A stretch of 64,000 nucleotides of DNA from Blastococcus sp. VKM Ac-2987 (GCF_026967805.1 NZ_JAPVBG010000002.1:510928-574927), one strand, 5' to 3'. Shown: positions 37,200 through 45,680, numbered from the stretch's first letter. Numbers and translations: made by a program. Notes: generated from the sequence alone by a model not told the origin.

Positions 37200-38732
37200 T
37201 CACCCGGCCGGGGAGGCCGGCACCACCGGGTCGCCGGCCGGGACGGGAGCGACCACCGCGCCGCCCTCCTCCGGAGGCGCCACGGCGCCCTCGGCGTCCC
37301 GCGCCTGGTCGGCCGCGACGATCGTGCGCTGCACGGTCACCTCGGTCGCACCCAGCCCGCCCAGGGTGATCTCGTCGTAGGCCAGCAGGCTCCCGGAGGC
37401 GGGGTCGAGGTACAGCACGGTGCAGGTGAGCGGCTCGGGGTACTCGCCCTGCAGCCCGCGCAGGCCGGCGCCGCCGGTCGAGCCCTGCACCATGAGGAGC
37501 GTCTCCTCGGACAGCCTCTCGACCGCGCGCTCGTGGGTGTGGCCGGCGAGCACCAGGGGGACGACGCCGTCCAGCGGCGGTGCCTGCTTCGGGTCGTGCA
37601 CCAGGGCGATCGCCGGCGGTTCGGCCAGCGTGCCCGCGAAGTCCGCCAGCTCCTCGCCGGAGGTCACCAGCACGTCCGCGCCCGCCTCGTCGTCGCCGGT
37701 GCTCTTGTCCGGGGTGAAGCGGGGGTCGGGGGCGCCCACGATGCGGATGCCGGCGATGCGGACGTCGGAGTCGTCGAGGACGGTGACGTTCGACTGGGCC
37801 GCCAAGATCTCCGCGGTGGTGGCCGAGTCGTGGTTGCCGCGGATGTAGACGTAGGGGACGTCGAGGTCGCCGACGGAGGTGATCAGCCGGTTCTCCGGCT
37901 CGCTGCCCCAGTCGGTGAGGTCGCCGGTGTCCAGGACGCCGTCCACGTCGAACTTCTCGACCACCTGCCGCATCAGGTCGAAGCCGGCGGGGTTGAGGTG
38001 GATGTCGGAGATGTGCAGGAGCGCCACCGAGTCGCCGGCGCCGGTGGGGCTCGGGAGGGCCGAGAGCGTCGCGTAGAGCGTCCCGACGTTGGCCACCAGG
38101 TCCTCGAGCGAGGCCCGGTAGGCGTCGAACCGGGCGACGATGTCCTGCGCGTTGCCGATGAGGCTGTTGGCGTTGACGAGCAGGCCCGTGTACGTCGGCT
38201 GGGAGAGCGCCTCCGGTCGCCACGTCGCGGCGCCGACGGCCCCGGTGGTGGCCAGCACCGCCGTGGTGACGCCGAGCGCGATCAGCGGCTCCCGCCGCCG
38301 GCGCAGCACCACCCAGGAGACCAGTGCGGCGCCGGCCAGCGCCCAGAACGCGGTGACCCACACCAGCCGGACGACGGCCGACTGCAGGTCTTCGGTGACC
38401 CGGTCGACGACGCCGGCCAGCAGGACCGGGTCGCTCGCCAGCGCCTGGGCGCGGGCCTGGTCGACGCTCTGCAGCGAGATGTCGAGCCGGAGCGGCCCGT
38501 CGTAGACGTCCACGGCCAGCGAACCGAGGGGTGGCACGGCGACCTCGGCGCCGCCGGAGGCCGGCCGGAAGGCCAGCGTGGCGTCGAACGGACCGATCGG
38601 CGCGGAGACGCGGGCGAACAGCAGGACGGCGATCAGCGCACCGCCGATCGCGAGGGCGGTGCGAGCGGCCCAGCGTGCGCCCACCCGGGCACGCCCCGGC
38701 CAGGGCGACGTCGTCGCGGTGGGATCGCTCAT
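37200..38732 (-). CDS. Membrane-anchored metallophosphoesterase
   Basis: 510 residues. It begins with one membrane helix (about 24-42), an external domain (about 43-115), two further helices (about 122-140 and 150-168), then a calcineurin-like phosphoesterase domain. Metal-binding motifs in order: LLHISDIHLN, DTGDLTDWGSE, RGNHDS, LVHDP and LAGHTHE, all complete. A Pro/Ala/Val-rich C-terminal tail follows. The catalytic domain is probably on the outer side. The substrate is unknown. Confidence 0.88.
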   Translation of the reverse strand: MSDPTATTSPWPGRARVGARWAARTALAIGGALIAVLLFARVSAPIGPFDATLAFRPASGGAEVAVPPLGSLAVDVYDGPLRLDISLQSVDQARAQALASDPVLLAGVVDRVTEDLQSAVVRLVWVTAFWALAGAALVSWVVLRRRREPLIALGVTTAVLATTGAVGAATWRPEALSQPTYTGLLVNANSLIGNAQDIVARFDAYRASLEDLVANVGTLYATLSALPSPTGAGDSVALLHISDIHLNPAGFDLMRQVVEKFDVDGVLDTGDLTDWGSEPENRLITSVGDLDVPYVYIRGNHDSATTAEILAAQSNVTVLDDSDVRIAGIRIVGAPDPRFTPDKSTGDDEAGADVLVTSGEELADFAGTLAEPPAIALVHDPKQAPPLDGVVPLVLAGHTHERAVERLSEETLLMVQGSTGGAGLRGLQGEYPEPLTCTVLYLDPASGSLLAYDEITLGGLGATEVTVQRTIVAADQARDAEGAVAPPEEGGAVVAPVPAGDPVVPASPAG

Positions 38733-38739
38733 CGCGCAC

Positions 38740-38745
38740 ACGCTA
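38740..38745 (-). promoter_or_regulatory. -10 box of leaderless phosphoesterase promoter
   Basis: Reverse-strand TAGCGT lies 7 bases before the ATG at 38732. Confidence 0.55.
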
Positions 38746-38818
38746 GCGGTCGCCTCCGTTGCCCCCGGGGCGGCGCGGCGAGCGGCCCCGGGGAGTGGCC
38801 GGCCCGGCGCGGCTGATC

Positions 38819-39337
38819 TCAGGCCGGAGCCGGCTCCGGCCGAAAGATCCAGCGCAGGGCGACGAAGCGCATGAGACCGACCAGGGCGGTGACCGCGACG
38901 ACCGTGGCGATCTGCAGCCAGGGCTGGGCGCCGTCGGTGACCGCGTCCAGCCAGCCGAGAGCGGAGCTGGTGGCCAGCAGGCCGATGACGGTGACCCCGC
39001 CGGCCTCCCACTGGGCGGTGAACCAGCGCACCCGCTCGTCGGCCCGGAAGGTCAGCCGGCGGTGCAGTTCGTTGGCCAGCACCGTGGAGACGGCGGTGGC
39101 CACCAGGTGGGCGGCCAGGTACCCCCGGCTGCGCAGCGCGACGAAGAGGATCGCGTAGACCCCGGTGGTGACGGCGCCGACGAGGACGAACCGCGCGAAC
39201 TGGGCGGCGGTGTCGTCCTGGCGCAGCCGCGCGGTCAGCTGCGGCGCCGACGCCCGCACCCACTGCGCCGTCGTCCGTGCCAGGTCGCCGACGGCGTCGG
39301 CGGCGTGGCCGCGGCGGAGCAGGGACGGGCAGGTCAC
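38819..39337 (-). CDS. GtrA family membrane protein
   Basis: 172 residues, GTG start with GAAGGAC upstream. After a 45-residue cytoplasmic stretch the GtrA core begins: FARFVLVGAVTTGVYAILFVAL, then a second helix with NELHRRLTFR, and two more helices ending LMRFVALRWIFRPE. These four helices and the N-hinge NELHRRLTF are typical of GtrA, which flips polyprenyl-linked sugars or anchors glycosylation enzymes. The glycosyltransferase partner is not adjacent. Confidence 0.9.
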   Translation of the reverse strand: MTCPSLLRRGHAADAVGDLARTTAQWVRASAPQLTARLRQDDTAAQFARFVLVGAVTTGVYAILFVALRSRGYLAAHLVATAVSTVLANELHRRLTFRADERVRWFTAQWEAGGVTVIGLLATSSALGWLDAVTDGAQPWLQIATVVAVTALVGLMRFVALRWIFRPEPAPA

Positions 39338-39540
39338 GGGAGGTCCTTCGGGCAGCTGAGCGAAAAGTAGAGGTGAGCCGGGTCAAGGCTCCTCTCCGGC
39401 ATAACCTCTGTCACCCCCATACATGCCGGGGGGAACCGGTACTCACCCGTGTCCTTGCTCACGGTCGCCTGCGGATCACCCGCTGACAGGGCCGGGCATC
39501 CCGGTGCGTCACACCGCGACCTCCCGGGTAGGGGCCGCCC

Positions 39541-40416
39541 ATGAGTCTCATGGGGTTCCTGGACCGCATCGCGGACGTGTCGGCGTTCGACAAGGCCATC
39601 GAGCCGGCGCGGCGCGCCGTCCAGGGCCTGCCGAGCGCGGTCAAGGACGTGCTGCACGGCACCTGGCTGGGCCACCCGCTCCACCCGGTGCTGGTGCAGG
39701 TGCCGGTCGGCAGCTGGGTGTCCGCCGGTCTGCTGGACGCGGTGCCGCGGCTGCGGCCGGCGGCCACGGTGCTCATCGGCACCGGCGTCGCCGCCTCCGT
39801 CCCTGCCGCGCTGTCGGGTGCGGCGGACTGGTCGGAGCAGGGGAGCGGGGTGCGCCGGCTGGGCGCGCTGCACGCGGTTCTGAACACCGCCGCGCTCGGC
39901 CTGTACGCCGGCTCGCTGGTGGCCCGGGGACAGGGGCGCGGCACGCTGGGCCGGGTGCTGGCCTACTCGGGGCTCGGCCTGGCCGGGGGCTCGGCCGCGA
40001 TCGGCGGCCACATGTCCTACGCGCAGTCCTCGGGCGCCTCGCACGCGGCTACCGCGGTGCGGGCCCTGAGCACCGACTGGATCGACCTCGGCCCGCTGGA
40101 CGACCTCCCCGAGGGCCGGCCGGCGATGCGCACCGGGAAGGGCAGCAGCATGGCGGTGCCGCTGGCCGTCGTCCGGCGCGGGGCGCGGGTCGACGTCTTC
40201 GTGGCGGCCTGCTCGCACCTGTCCGGCCCGCTGGACGAGGGCACCGTGGAGAACGTGCGGGGCAGCGACTGCCTGGTGTGCCCGTGGCACGGCTCGGCGT
40301 TCGCCCTCGACAACGGCGAGCCGCGGCGCGGTCCGGCGGCCAACCCGCAGGAGAAGCTCGAAGTGCGCATGGAGGCCGGCCGGGTCAAGGCGCGGGTGCC
40401 GAGCCGCCACCGCTGA
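39541..40416 (+). CDS. DUF2231-Rieske [2Fe-2S] fusion protein
   Basis: 291 residues. The N-terminal half (about 38-175) is a DUF2231 membrane domain with four helices, beginning HGTWLGHPLHPVLVQVPVGSW, whose conserved histidines suggest metal or haem contact. The C-terminal half (about 195-285) is a Rieske domain with ligands in CSH and CLVCPWHGS. The pair suggests a membrane electron-transfer unit. The ATG at 39541 (MSLMGF) could instead be the one three codons later. Confidence 0.9.
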   Translation: MSLMGFLDRIADVSAFDKAIEPARRAVQGLPSAVKDVLHGTWLGHPLHPVLVQVPVGSWVSAGLLDAVPRLRPAATVLIGTGVAASVPAALSGAADWSEQGSGVRRLGALHAVLNTAALGLYAGSLVARGQGRGTLGRVLAYSGLGLAGGSAAIGGHMSYAQSSGASHAATAVRALSTDWIDLGPLDDLPEGRPAMRTGKGSSMAVPLAVVRRGARVDVFVAACSHLSGPLDEGTVENVRGSDCLVCPWHGSAFALDNGEPRRGPAANPQEKLEVRMEAGRVKARVPSRHR

Positions 40417-40429
40417 CGCTCCGCGGCCC

Positions 40430-40435
40430 TACGCT
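40430..40435 (+). promoter_or_regulatory. -10 box of leaderless lipoprotein promoter
   Basis: TACGCT lies 8 bases before the ATG at 40444. Confidence 0.5.
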
Positions 40436-40443
40436 GCGGGGCC

Positions 40444-41289
40444 ATGAGGCGGCTGACCGCGCTGCTCGTGGCGCTGGTCCTGGCCGGGTGCGGCGGCGAG
40501 CCGGTCGGTGACGAGGCGGCGCCGACGTCGGCGGGGCCCGTGCCGGCCGCCGTGCCGCCCGTGCCCGGCATCGCGGCCGAGGCCGTGCGGCTGCGCACCG
40601 ACGAGGCCGTCGGCGGGCGGATCCAGGTGCGGGTCACCGCGACCGCGGACGAGCCGTTCACCGTCACCGCGGTGGCGCTGGACGTGCCGGGCTTCGCGCC
40701 GCTCCCGCCGGTGGCGGTGGCGGCCGCCTTCGCGCCGGGGCGGGTCATCGACCTGCCGACCCCCTACGGGGCAGCGCGCTGCCCCGGGGCCGCGGCGCCC
40801 GCTGCCGCCCGGCTCACGGTGCTGCGCCCGGACGGCGCCGTGGACGAGGCGCGCGTCCCGCTCGGCGGGCGCGCGCTGGAGCGGGTGCACGACGAGGAGT
40901 GCGCCGCCGCGGCGGTGGCCCGGGCGGTGGAGCTCGGCGTGACGGACCTGCGGGCAGGCGACGAGGAACTGTCGGGCCGCCTCACCCTGACCCGACGGCA
41001 GGGCGACGAGCGGGTCGGTCTCGACCGCGTGACGGGCAACGTGCAGTTCGACGTGGCGGCGGAGCTCCCCCTGGAGCTGGCGGCCGGGGCGGGTGCGGCG
41101 GACGGCGCGGTGCGGTTCACCGTGGCCACCTGCGACGGGCACGTGCTCGCCGAGGTCAAGCAGCCCTACGTCGTCCCGCTGGGGATGCGCATCGGGGACG
41201 AGCCGGTGGTGGTGGACCTGCCCGTGGACGACGGGCTGCGCACCGCGCTGGCCGATCTGGTGGCCCGGGTGTGCCGCGGCGGGAGCTGA
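40444..41289 (+). CDS. Putative lipoprotein
   Basis: 281 residues. The short signal ends in LVLAGC (Cys16). The mature part is beta-rich with three further cysteines (AARCPG, DEECAA, VATCDG) and a fourth near the C terminus (ARVCRG). No family is recognised; it may be a cell-surface beta-sandwich. It follows the Rieske gene by 27 bases but has its own -10 box. Confidence 0.8.
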   Translation: MRRLTALLVALVLAGCGGEPVGDEAAPTSAGPVPAAVPPVPGIAAEAVRLRTDEAVGGRIQVRVTATADEPFTVTAVALDVPGFAPLPPVAVAAAFAPGRVIDLPTPYGAARCPGAAAPAAARLTVLRPDGAVDEARVPLGGRALERVHDEECAAAAVARAVELGVTDLRAGDEELSGRLTLTRRQGDERVGLDRVTGNVQFDVAAELPLELAAGAGAADGAVRFTVATCDGHVLAEVKQPYVVPLGMRIGDEPVVVDLPVDDGLRTALADLVARVCRGGS

Positions 41290-41550
41290 GCCCGGCCGGG
41301 GAGAGGCCGGCCCGGCCGCCCCGGGGGGAACGGGTCAGCCGGGCCGGGGTCGTTCCCGCCGGGCGCCGGAGCGCTGAGCGGACGATGCGGCGGTCGGGAG
41401 CGCAGTTGCCGCGATCCCGACCGGAACGATGATGACGGTACGTAACCGCTGGGGCTAGCCGTGTCCCCTGAACGGGTGGTCCAGCGCGAGTGTTGGTGAC
41501 GCGGCGCACACGACGTGTGGCGATCACCACCTCTTGGGCACCCGAGAGGG

Positions 41551-41649
41551 ATGTTCTTCCTCTTCTCCAGCCGCCTCGGCTGTCTCGGTTCGCTGCTGAT
41601 CTCCGCGGTGCTGACCGTCATCCTGCTGCTGGTGCTGGGCGTGCTCTGA
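41551..41649 (+). CDS. Micro membrane protein (32 residues)
   Basis: Sequence opens MFFLFSSRLGCLGSLLIS and continues as one hydrophobic helix to the end. GAGAGGG abuts the ATG. Very similar tiny proteins beginning M-FLFS-R-GCLGSL are familiar in actinobacterial genomes. A strong terminator follows directly after the stop. Function unknown. Confidence 0.65.
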   Translation: MFFLFSSRLGCLGSLLISAVLTVILLLVLGVL

Positions 41650-41654
41650 CGACG

Positions 41655-41688
41655 CCGGGCGCCGGTCTGCAGGCAGACCGGCGCCCGG
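41655..41688. terminator. Strong bidirectional terminator before mqo
   Basis: Sixteen-base perfect arms, 41655-41670 and 41673-41688 (CCGGGCGCCGGTCTGC and its complement). Confidence 0.87.
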
Positions 41689-41735
41689 GGCGCGGATGTT
41701 GCGAGGTGCGGGCCCCGGAGGGGCGCCTGGCGGGA

Positions 41736-43235
41736 TCAGGCGTTGAGCTCCAGCGTCTGCATGGTCTCGGTGCGGACCTGCTCCAGCAGCGCCGGCTCGT
41801 CGTTCAGCGAGTGCCCGTACGAGGGGATCGCCGTCTGCAGCAGCGGTCGCCAGGCGTCGATGCGCTGCGGGAAGCAGCGCTCGAGCAGGGTGAGCATCGC
41901 CGAGACGGCGGTCGAGGCGCCCGGGGAGGCGCCGAGCAGGCCGGCGATGCTGCCGTCCCCGCCGACGATCAACTCGGTGCCGAACTGCAGGACGCCCTTG
42001 CCCGACTTCGGGTCCTGCTTGATGACCTGCACCCGCTGGCCGGCGGTGACCATGTCCCAGTCGGCCTGCTCGGCGGTGGGCACGAACGCCTGCAGCGTGC
42101 GGTGGCGGGCCTTCCGGGTCTGCATCAGCTCGCCGATGAGGTACTTGGTCAGCGCCATCTCGGTGCGCGCGACGCCGAGCATCGAGCCCAGGTTGTTCGG
42201 CTTGACGCTCTTGGGCAGGTCGAACATCGACCCGGCCTTGAGGAACTTGGGGGAGAAGCCGGCGTAGGGGCCGAACAGGATCGAGTACTCGCCGTCGATC
42301 AGGCGCAGGTCCAGGTGGGGGACCGACATCGGGGGCGCACCCACGGCGGCCTGCCCGTACACCTTGGCCTGGTGGTCGCCGACCAGCTCGGGCGAGCGGC
42401 TGCGCAGGAACATGCCGCTCACCGGGAAGCCGCCGAAGCCGCGGATCTCCGGGATGCCCGCCTTCTGCAGCAGCGGCAGCGCGCCACCACCGGCGCCGAC
42501 GAAGACGAAGCGGGCGCGCATGATCACGCGGTCACCGGAGACGGTGTCGCGCACGGTGACCTTCCAGCGGCCGTCGCTCTGCTTCTCCAGGGAGTCGACG
42601 CGCTGGTTGACGTGCACGTCGACGCCGCGGGTGGCGACGTCGTCGAGCATCAGGCGGGTGAGGGCGCCGAAGTTGACGTCGGTGCCCGCTGCCGAGCGGG
42701 TGGCGGCGACGATCTCCTCGGGGTCGCGGCCGCGCATCATCAGCGGCAGCCACTCGGCCATCTCGGCCGGGGTCTCGGTGTACTCGATGCCGTCGAACAG
42801 CGGCTGCGCGGCCAGGGCGGCGTGGCGGGCGCGCATGTAGCTGCGGCCGTCCTCACCCGTGACGAAGCTCAGGTGCGGGACGGGGGAGATGAAGTCCTTG
42901 GGCGAGCCGGTCATCCCGCCGCGCACGAGGTGCGACCAGAACTGCCGGGAGACCTGGAACTGCTCGTTGATCGTGATGGCCTTGGTCGGGTCGACCTGGC
43001 CGTCGGGGCCCGCGGGCGTGTAGTTGAGCTCGCAGAGGGCGGCGTGCCCGGTGCCGGCGTTGTTCCAGGGGCCCGAGCTCTCGCCGGCGACGGCCTTGCC
43101 CGACTCGAAGACCGCGACGCTCCACTCGGGGGCGACGACCTTGAACAACTGGGCCAGGGTCGCGCTCATGATGCCGCCCCCGACGAGTACGACGTCGGGG
43201 TTCGCGCTGTCGGGAACGCTGCGCTCGGAAGTCAC
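41736..43235 (-). CDS. mqo: Malate:quinone oxidoreductase
   Basis: 499 residues, the usual length; GTG start with GAGAGG upstream. This peripheral membrane FAD enzyme oxidises malate to oxaloacetate and reduces quinone in the TCA cycle. It shows the FAD-binding VVLVGGGIMSATLAQLF, then GTGHAALCELNYTP, VGAGGGALPLLQKAGIPE and GASPGASTAVSAMLTLLERCF, which are specific to the Mqo family. It is monocistronic. Confidence 0.97.
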   Translation of the reverse strand: MTSERSVPDSANPDVVLVGGGIMSATLAQLFKVVAPEWSVAVFESGKAVAGESSGPWNNAGTGHAALCELNYTPAGPDGQVDPTKAITINEQFQVSRQFWSHLVRGGMTGSPKDFISPVPHLSFVTGEDGRSYMRARHAALAAQPLFDGIEYTETPAEMAEWLPLMMRGRDPEEIVAATRSAAGTDVNFGALTRLMLDDVATRGVDVHVNQRVDSLEKQSDGRWKVTVRDTVSGDRVIMRARFVFVGAGGGALPLLQKAGIPEIRGFGGFPVSGMFLRSRSPELVGDHQAKVYGQAAVGAPPMSVPHLDLRLIDGEYSILFGPYAGFSPKFLKAGSMFDLPKSVKPNNLGSMLGVARTEMALTKYLIGELMQTRKARHRTLQAFVPTAEQADWDMVTAGQRVQVIKQDPKSGKGVLQFGTELIVGGDGSIAGLLGASPGASTAVSAMLTLLERCFPQRIDAWRPLLQTAIPSYGHSLNDEPALLEQVRTETMQTLELNA

Positions 43236-43461
43236 GGCTGCCTCTCTGGCTGTGCTCGGCGAGGCGCTGCAGCGCCCTCCATCGATCGTCGGTCGAAATC
43301 GGCCGGTACATGCGACCGCCGGCGTATGAGGTATCTCACCGCAGTTCGCCGGTACGGCCCCTCAAGGTTATGACCGGCACCGACGGGTCCCATGCGCGGG
43401 CCGGTGTGTGCACCTTCACGCCGTCGGCGAGCCAGGCCTCCGGCGCCCGGGAGCCGTGGCG

Positions 43462-43923
43462 CTACGTGGCACCGTCCCGCCAGGCGCGCAGCTCGGCGGC
43501 CTGCTCCTCCAGTCGCCGCTTCAGGCCGGGCAGCGGAGGCACCTCGGTGGCGACGAGGTGCAGCGTCGTCCCGTCCCGGAGGAGCAGTTCCAGCCGGCGC
43601 AGGGAGCCGGGCCCGCCCTGGCGGCCCAGCATCACGCGGTCGATGTCGGAGCGTCGGAGGCGGCGGGTGGTCAGCCGGTTGCGCACCTCGAGCGAACCGT
43701 CGGCGTGCGCGCGGGCGCGGCTCAGCGCCGTCGCCGTGTTGTAGCCGGTGATGCCGACCATGAAGGCGATGAAGAGGATCGTGAAGTGCGCGGGGAAGTC
43801 GCCGGTCAGGACGACCACCGCGACCACGACGGCGACCACAAGTGACGCGCCGTAGAGCGCCTGCGACAGCGGCGCCTGGCGGAGTTCGAGGACGACGTCC
43901 GAAGGGGTCACGACGGCGATCAT
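43462..43923 (-). CDS. PH-domain-like membrane protein
   Basis: 153 residues from ATG 43923 (a GTG two codons upstream is possible). Two hydrophobic helices (about 24-42 and 46-64) are followed by SLEVRNRLTTRRLRRSDIDRVML, which matches the bacterial PH-domain pattern (DGSLEVRN...TRRL...DI), and strands ending HLVATEVPPL. This two-helix-plus-PH layout is common in actinobacteria; function unknown. It is the last clear backbone gene before the accessory region. Confidence 0.78.
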   Translation of the reverse strand: MIAVVTPSDVVLELRQAPLSQALYGASLVVAVVVAVVVLTGDFPAHFTILFIAFMVGITGYNTATALSRARAHADGSLEVRNRLTTRRLRRSDIDRVMLGRQGGPGSLRRLELLLRDGTTLHLVATEVPPLPGLKRRLEEQAAELRAWRDGAT

Positions 43924-43929
43924 GACCAC

Positions 43930-44262
43930 GCCGACCGTCGAGGGCAGCGCCGTGCCGCGATCGGGTGACGCGGGAGCCGGCGTCCCGGTGACCTCCGCGT
44001 CGGGGATGCCGGCGAGCGCGGCAGCCGGGCGGGGTTCCGGCGGTAGCCTTCCGAGGGCTGCGGGATCCCTGTAGCCGAGGGCCTCTGGTGGATGCAGAAA
44101 ACCCCTTTCACCTGCGCCTTCGCGTCGTCGGCGGACGGTCTACAAGGCGCTTCATGGGACACGGAGCCGTGGTTCGCGGAGCGCTGGAGCGCCCCAGTTG
44201 GAATGCCTGAAGGCCCCGCAAGTGGTGACGGGTTATGGCCGGAGAGGCGCGAGGTTGCGTTG
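43930..44262. other. Gene-free stretch at island boundary
   Basis: About 330 bases between the PH-domain gene and the terminator at 44263. Open frames here are poor coding candidates. I found no tRNA, no insertion-sequence end and no clear attachment site; sequence character appears to change from about 44.1 kb. Confidence 0.4.
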
Positions 44263-44304
44263 ACTGGGTGTGCCCCCCGCTTCGCGCAGGAGGGCACACC
44301 CAGT
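44263..44304 (-). terminator. Terminator of zinc-knuckle operon
   Basis: ACTGGGTGTGCC (44263-44274) and GGCACACCCAGT (44293-44304), perfect 12-base arms with an 18-base loop, lie downstream of the reverse-strand gene ending at 44327. Confidence 0.78.
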
Positions 44305-44326
44305 GGGACCCGTCAGCTGCGTCCAA

Positions 44327-44701
44327 TCACCTACGGCTCAGCGACCCAAGGACGCCCTTCGCCTGGGCCAGCTGCCCGCGGAGGGCCTCGACCTCGTTCG
44401 CGTAAGCGTCGATGAGGCTGTCCTGCGTAGCGATGACGACGTGCGCGGCGGCCAGCTCAGACTCCAGCTTCGTGAGCTTCTCCTCCTGCGCGCGGACCGT
44501 GACGTGGAGGTCTTGGACCTCGATCTCGAGGTCGTAGATCCGTTCGTTCTTCTGCCGGAACATCTCGCGCAGCCGATCGACCGCGCGCCGGGTGATCGTG
44601 ATGCCGTGCTTCGCCTCGTGCAGTTCGGCGCGGAAGCCCGGACATGTCCGGACGTTGTGCCCGTCGTTCCTGCAGTGGCCGCAGCGCTGTCCTGATGACA
44701 T
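44327..44701 (-). CDS. CCHC zinc-knuckle/coiled-coil protein
   Basis: 124 residues; GGGGAG precedes the ATG. The N terminus carries a perfect CX2CX4HX4C zinc knuckle (Cys7, Cys10, His15, Cys20; CGHC-RNDG-H-NVRT-C), the type that binds single-stranded RNA or DNA in retroviral and eukaryotic proteins. The rest (about 28-115) is a continuous heptad-like coiled coil. No family is recognised. It follows the small membrane-protein gene at 44976 by 26 bases in one operon, divergent from the XRE regulator. Confidence 0.75.
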   Translation of the reverse strand: MSSGQRCGHCRNDGHNVRTCPGFRAELHEAKHGITITRRAVDRLREMFRQKNERIYDLEIEVQDLHVTVRAQEEKLTKLESELAAAHVVIATQDSLIDAYANEVEALRGQLAQAKGVLGSLSRR

Positions 44702-44727
44702 GGCTTCTCCCCGTGTCTCTCAGTCCG

Positions 44728-44976
44728 TCACAGGACGACGGTCATGGCGACACCGGTGGCCGTAGCCACGATGCCGGCCTGAGCCAGGTACTTCCCGGCG
44801 CGCCGACCCGGGCTGTCCTCATCCGTGGGACGCAGGTAGTCGGCCCACTCGCGGGCCTCGCGCAGCTGGTCCCTGATTTCCGACGCCCGTGACGAGTCGC
44901 TGGTGTATCGCTGGTCGATCTCCGCGGCGCTTCCGGGCGCCGTCTCGTGCTCGTACTGGGACTCGTCGTTCGTCAT
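44728..44976 (-). CDS. Small protein with C-terminal membrane helix
   Basis: 82 residues; AGGGAGC precedes the ATG. The first 60 residues are polar and acidic with a short helix (SRASEIRDQLREAREWADYLRP). The last 20 (YLAQAGIVATATGVAMTVVL) form a likely membrane helix with no residues after it, as in tail-anchored proteins. Unknown family. First gene of the operon with the zinc-knuckle gene. Confidence 0.65.
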   Translation of the reverse strand: MTNDESQYEHETAPGSAAEIDQRYTSDSSRASEIRDQLREAREWADYLRPTDEDSPGRRAGKYLAQAGIVATATGVAMTVVL

Positions 44977-44993
44977 GTCATTGCTCCCTGCGG

Positions 44994-45041
44994 ACAGTTG
45001 CGGACTCTTGCTGTCAGGTACGTTGGCGTACAGTTGCGGAC
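44994..45041. promoter_or_regulatory. Repeated operator in divergent promoter region
   Basis: ACAGTTGCGGAC occurs at 44994-45005 and 45030-45041, 36 bases apart, and a partial copy TGCGGAC lies just before the first. The second copy overlaps a TACAGT -10 box and ends at the ATG of the XRE gene. The position suggests autoregulation and control of the divergent operon. Confidence 0.6.
45029..45034 (+). promoter_or_regulatory. -10 box of leaderless XRE gene promoter
   Basis: TACAGT lies 7 bases before the ATG at 45042 and inside the second operator repeat. Confidence 0.5.
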
Positions 45042-45680
45042 ATGTCAAGCGAGCCTCGTACTCGGCGATCGGCGGCCCAGCCGGAGAGCGAAGAGGCGCA
45101 TCGCGGGCTCCCGCAGGCCCTCGAGGTCGCGCGGATCAGAGCTGGCTTGTCGCGGGAGGCGCTTGCGCGCTCGGCGGGCATGAGCCGCTCAACGGTGCTG
45201 AAGATCGAGACAGGCGAGCGCAGTCCGAGCCCATCGACGCTCAAGAAGCTCGCAGAGGCGTTGAAGGTCTCGCCAGACGAGCTGCTCGCCGCGGGCTGGG
45301 TCGCGGCTGAGGACGATCCAGACAAGCGCCGAAAGCGGGCGAAGTCGATCGCCGCGACGCTGTTCGCGGTGAGCCCGCCTCTCGTCGGCCTCGGAGCGTC
45401 GGTCGGGGGCCACGTGATTGGCGGTAAGGCCGGTGAGGTGCTGGAGCTGATTGGTGCTCTCGCGTCAGCACGAACACCGGCGAAAGCTGCGCCCAGGGAC
45501 GAAGCTGACCGTGACGCTGCGGTCAGGGCCGCGGACGAGCGCATTGAAGTCCTGACGCGGCAGGTCGAGTTCCTGACTCAGCGGTTGGCCGACCTGGAAA
45601 GCCGGTTGAAGGTGCAGGACTCTGATGACCGCATCACTGTCGACCGGTCCCATCCCCTCCGCGAGCACACCACCGACTGA
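45042..45680 (+). CDS. XRE-family regulator with membrane segment and coiled coil
   Basis: 212 residues. The helix-turn-helix spans about 27-84 (QALEVARIRAGLSREALARSAGMSRSTVLKIE pattern). Next is a hydrophobic region with two short helices (about 103-143, Gly-rich, LVGLGASVGGHVIGG) and a coiled coil (about 155-192, IEVLTRQVEFLTQRLADLESRL). The layout resembles a DNA-binding protein tethered at a membrane or multimerising through its coil. It faces the zinc-knuckle operon across the repeated operator, so it probably controls both. Confidence 0.82.
   Translation: MSSEPRTRRSAAQPESEEAHRGLPQALEVARIRAGLSREALARSAGMSRSTVLKIETGERSPSPSTLKKLAEALKVSPDELLAAGWVAAEDDPDKRRKRAKSIAATLFAVSPPLVGLGASVGGHVIGGKAGEVLELIGALASARTPAKAAPRDEADRDAAVRAADERIEVLTRQVEFLTQRLADLESRLKVQDSDDRITVDRSHPLREHTTD

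Noticed and set aside
44092-44415. A 107-codon forward frame at the island edge
   Set aside because: It runs through the terminator hairpin and the antisense of the zinc-knuckle gene; no protein features.
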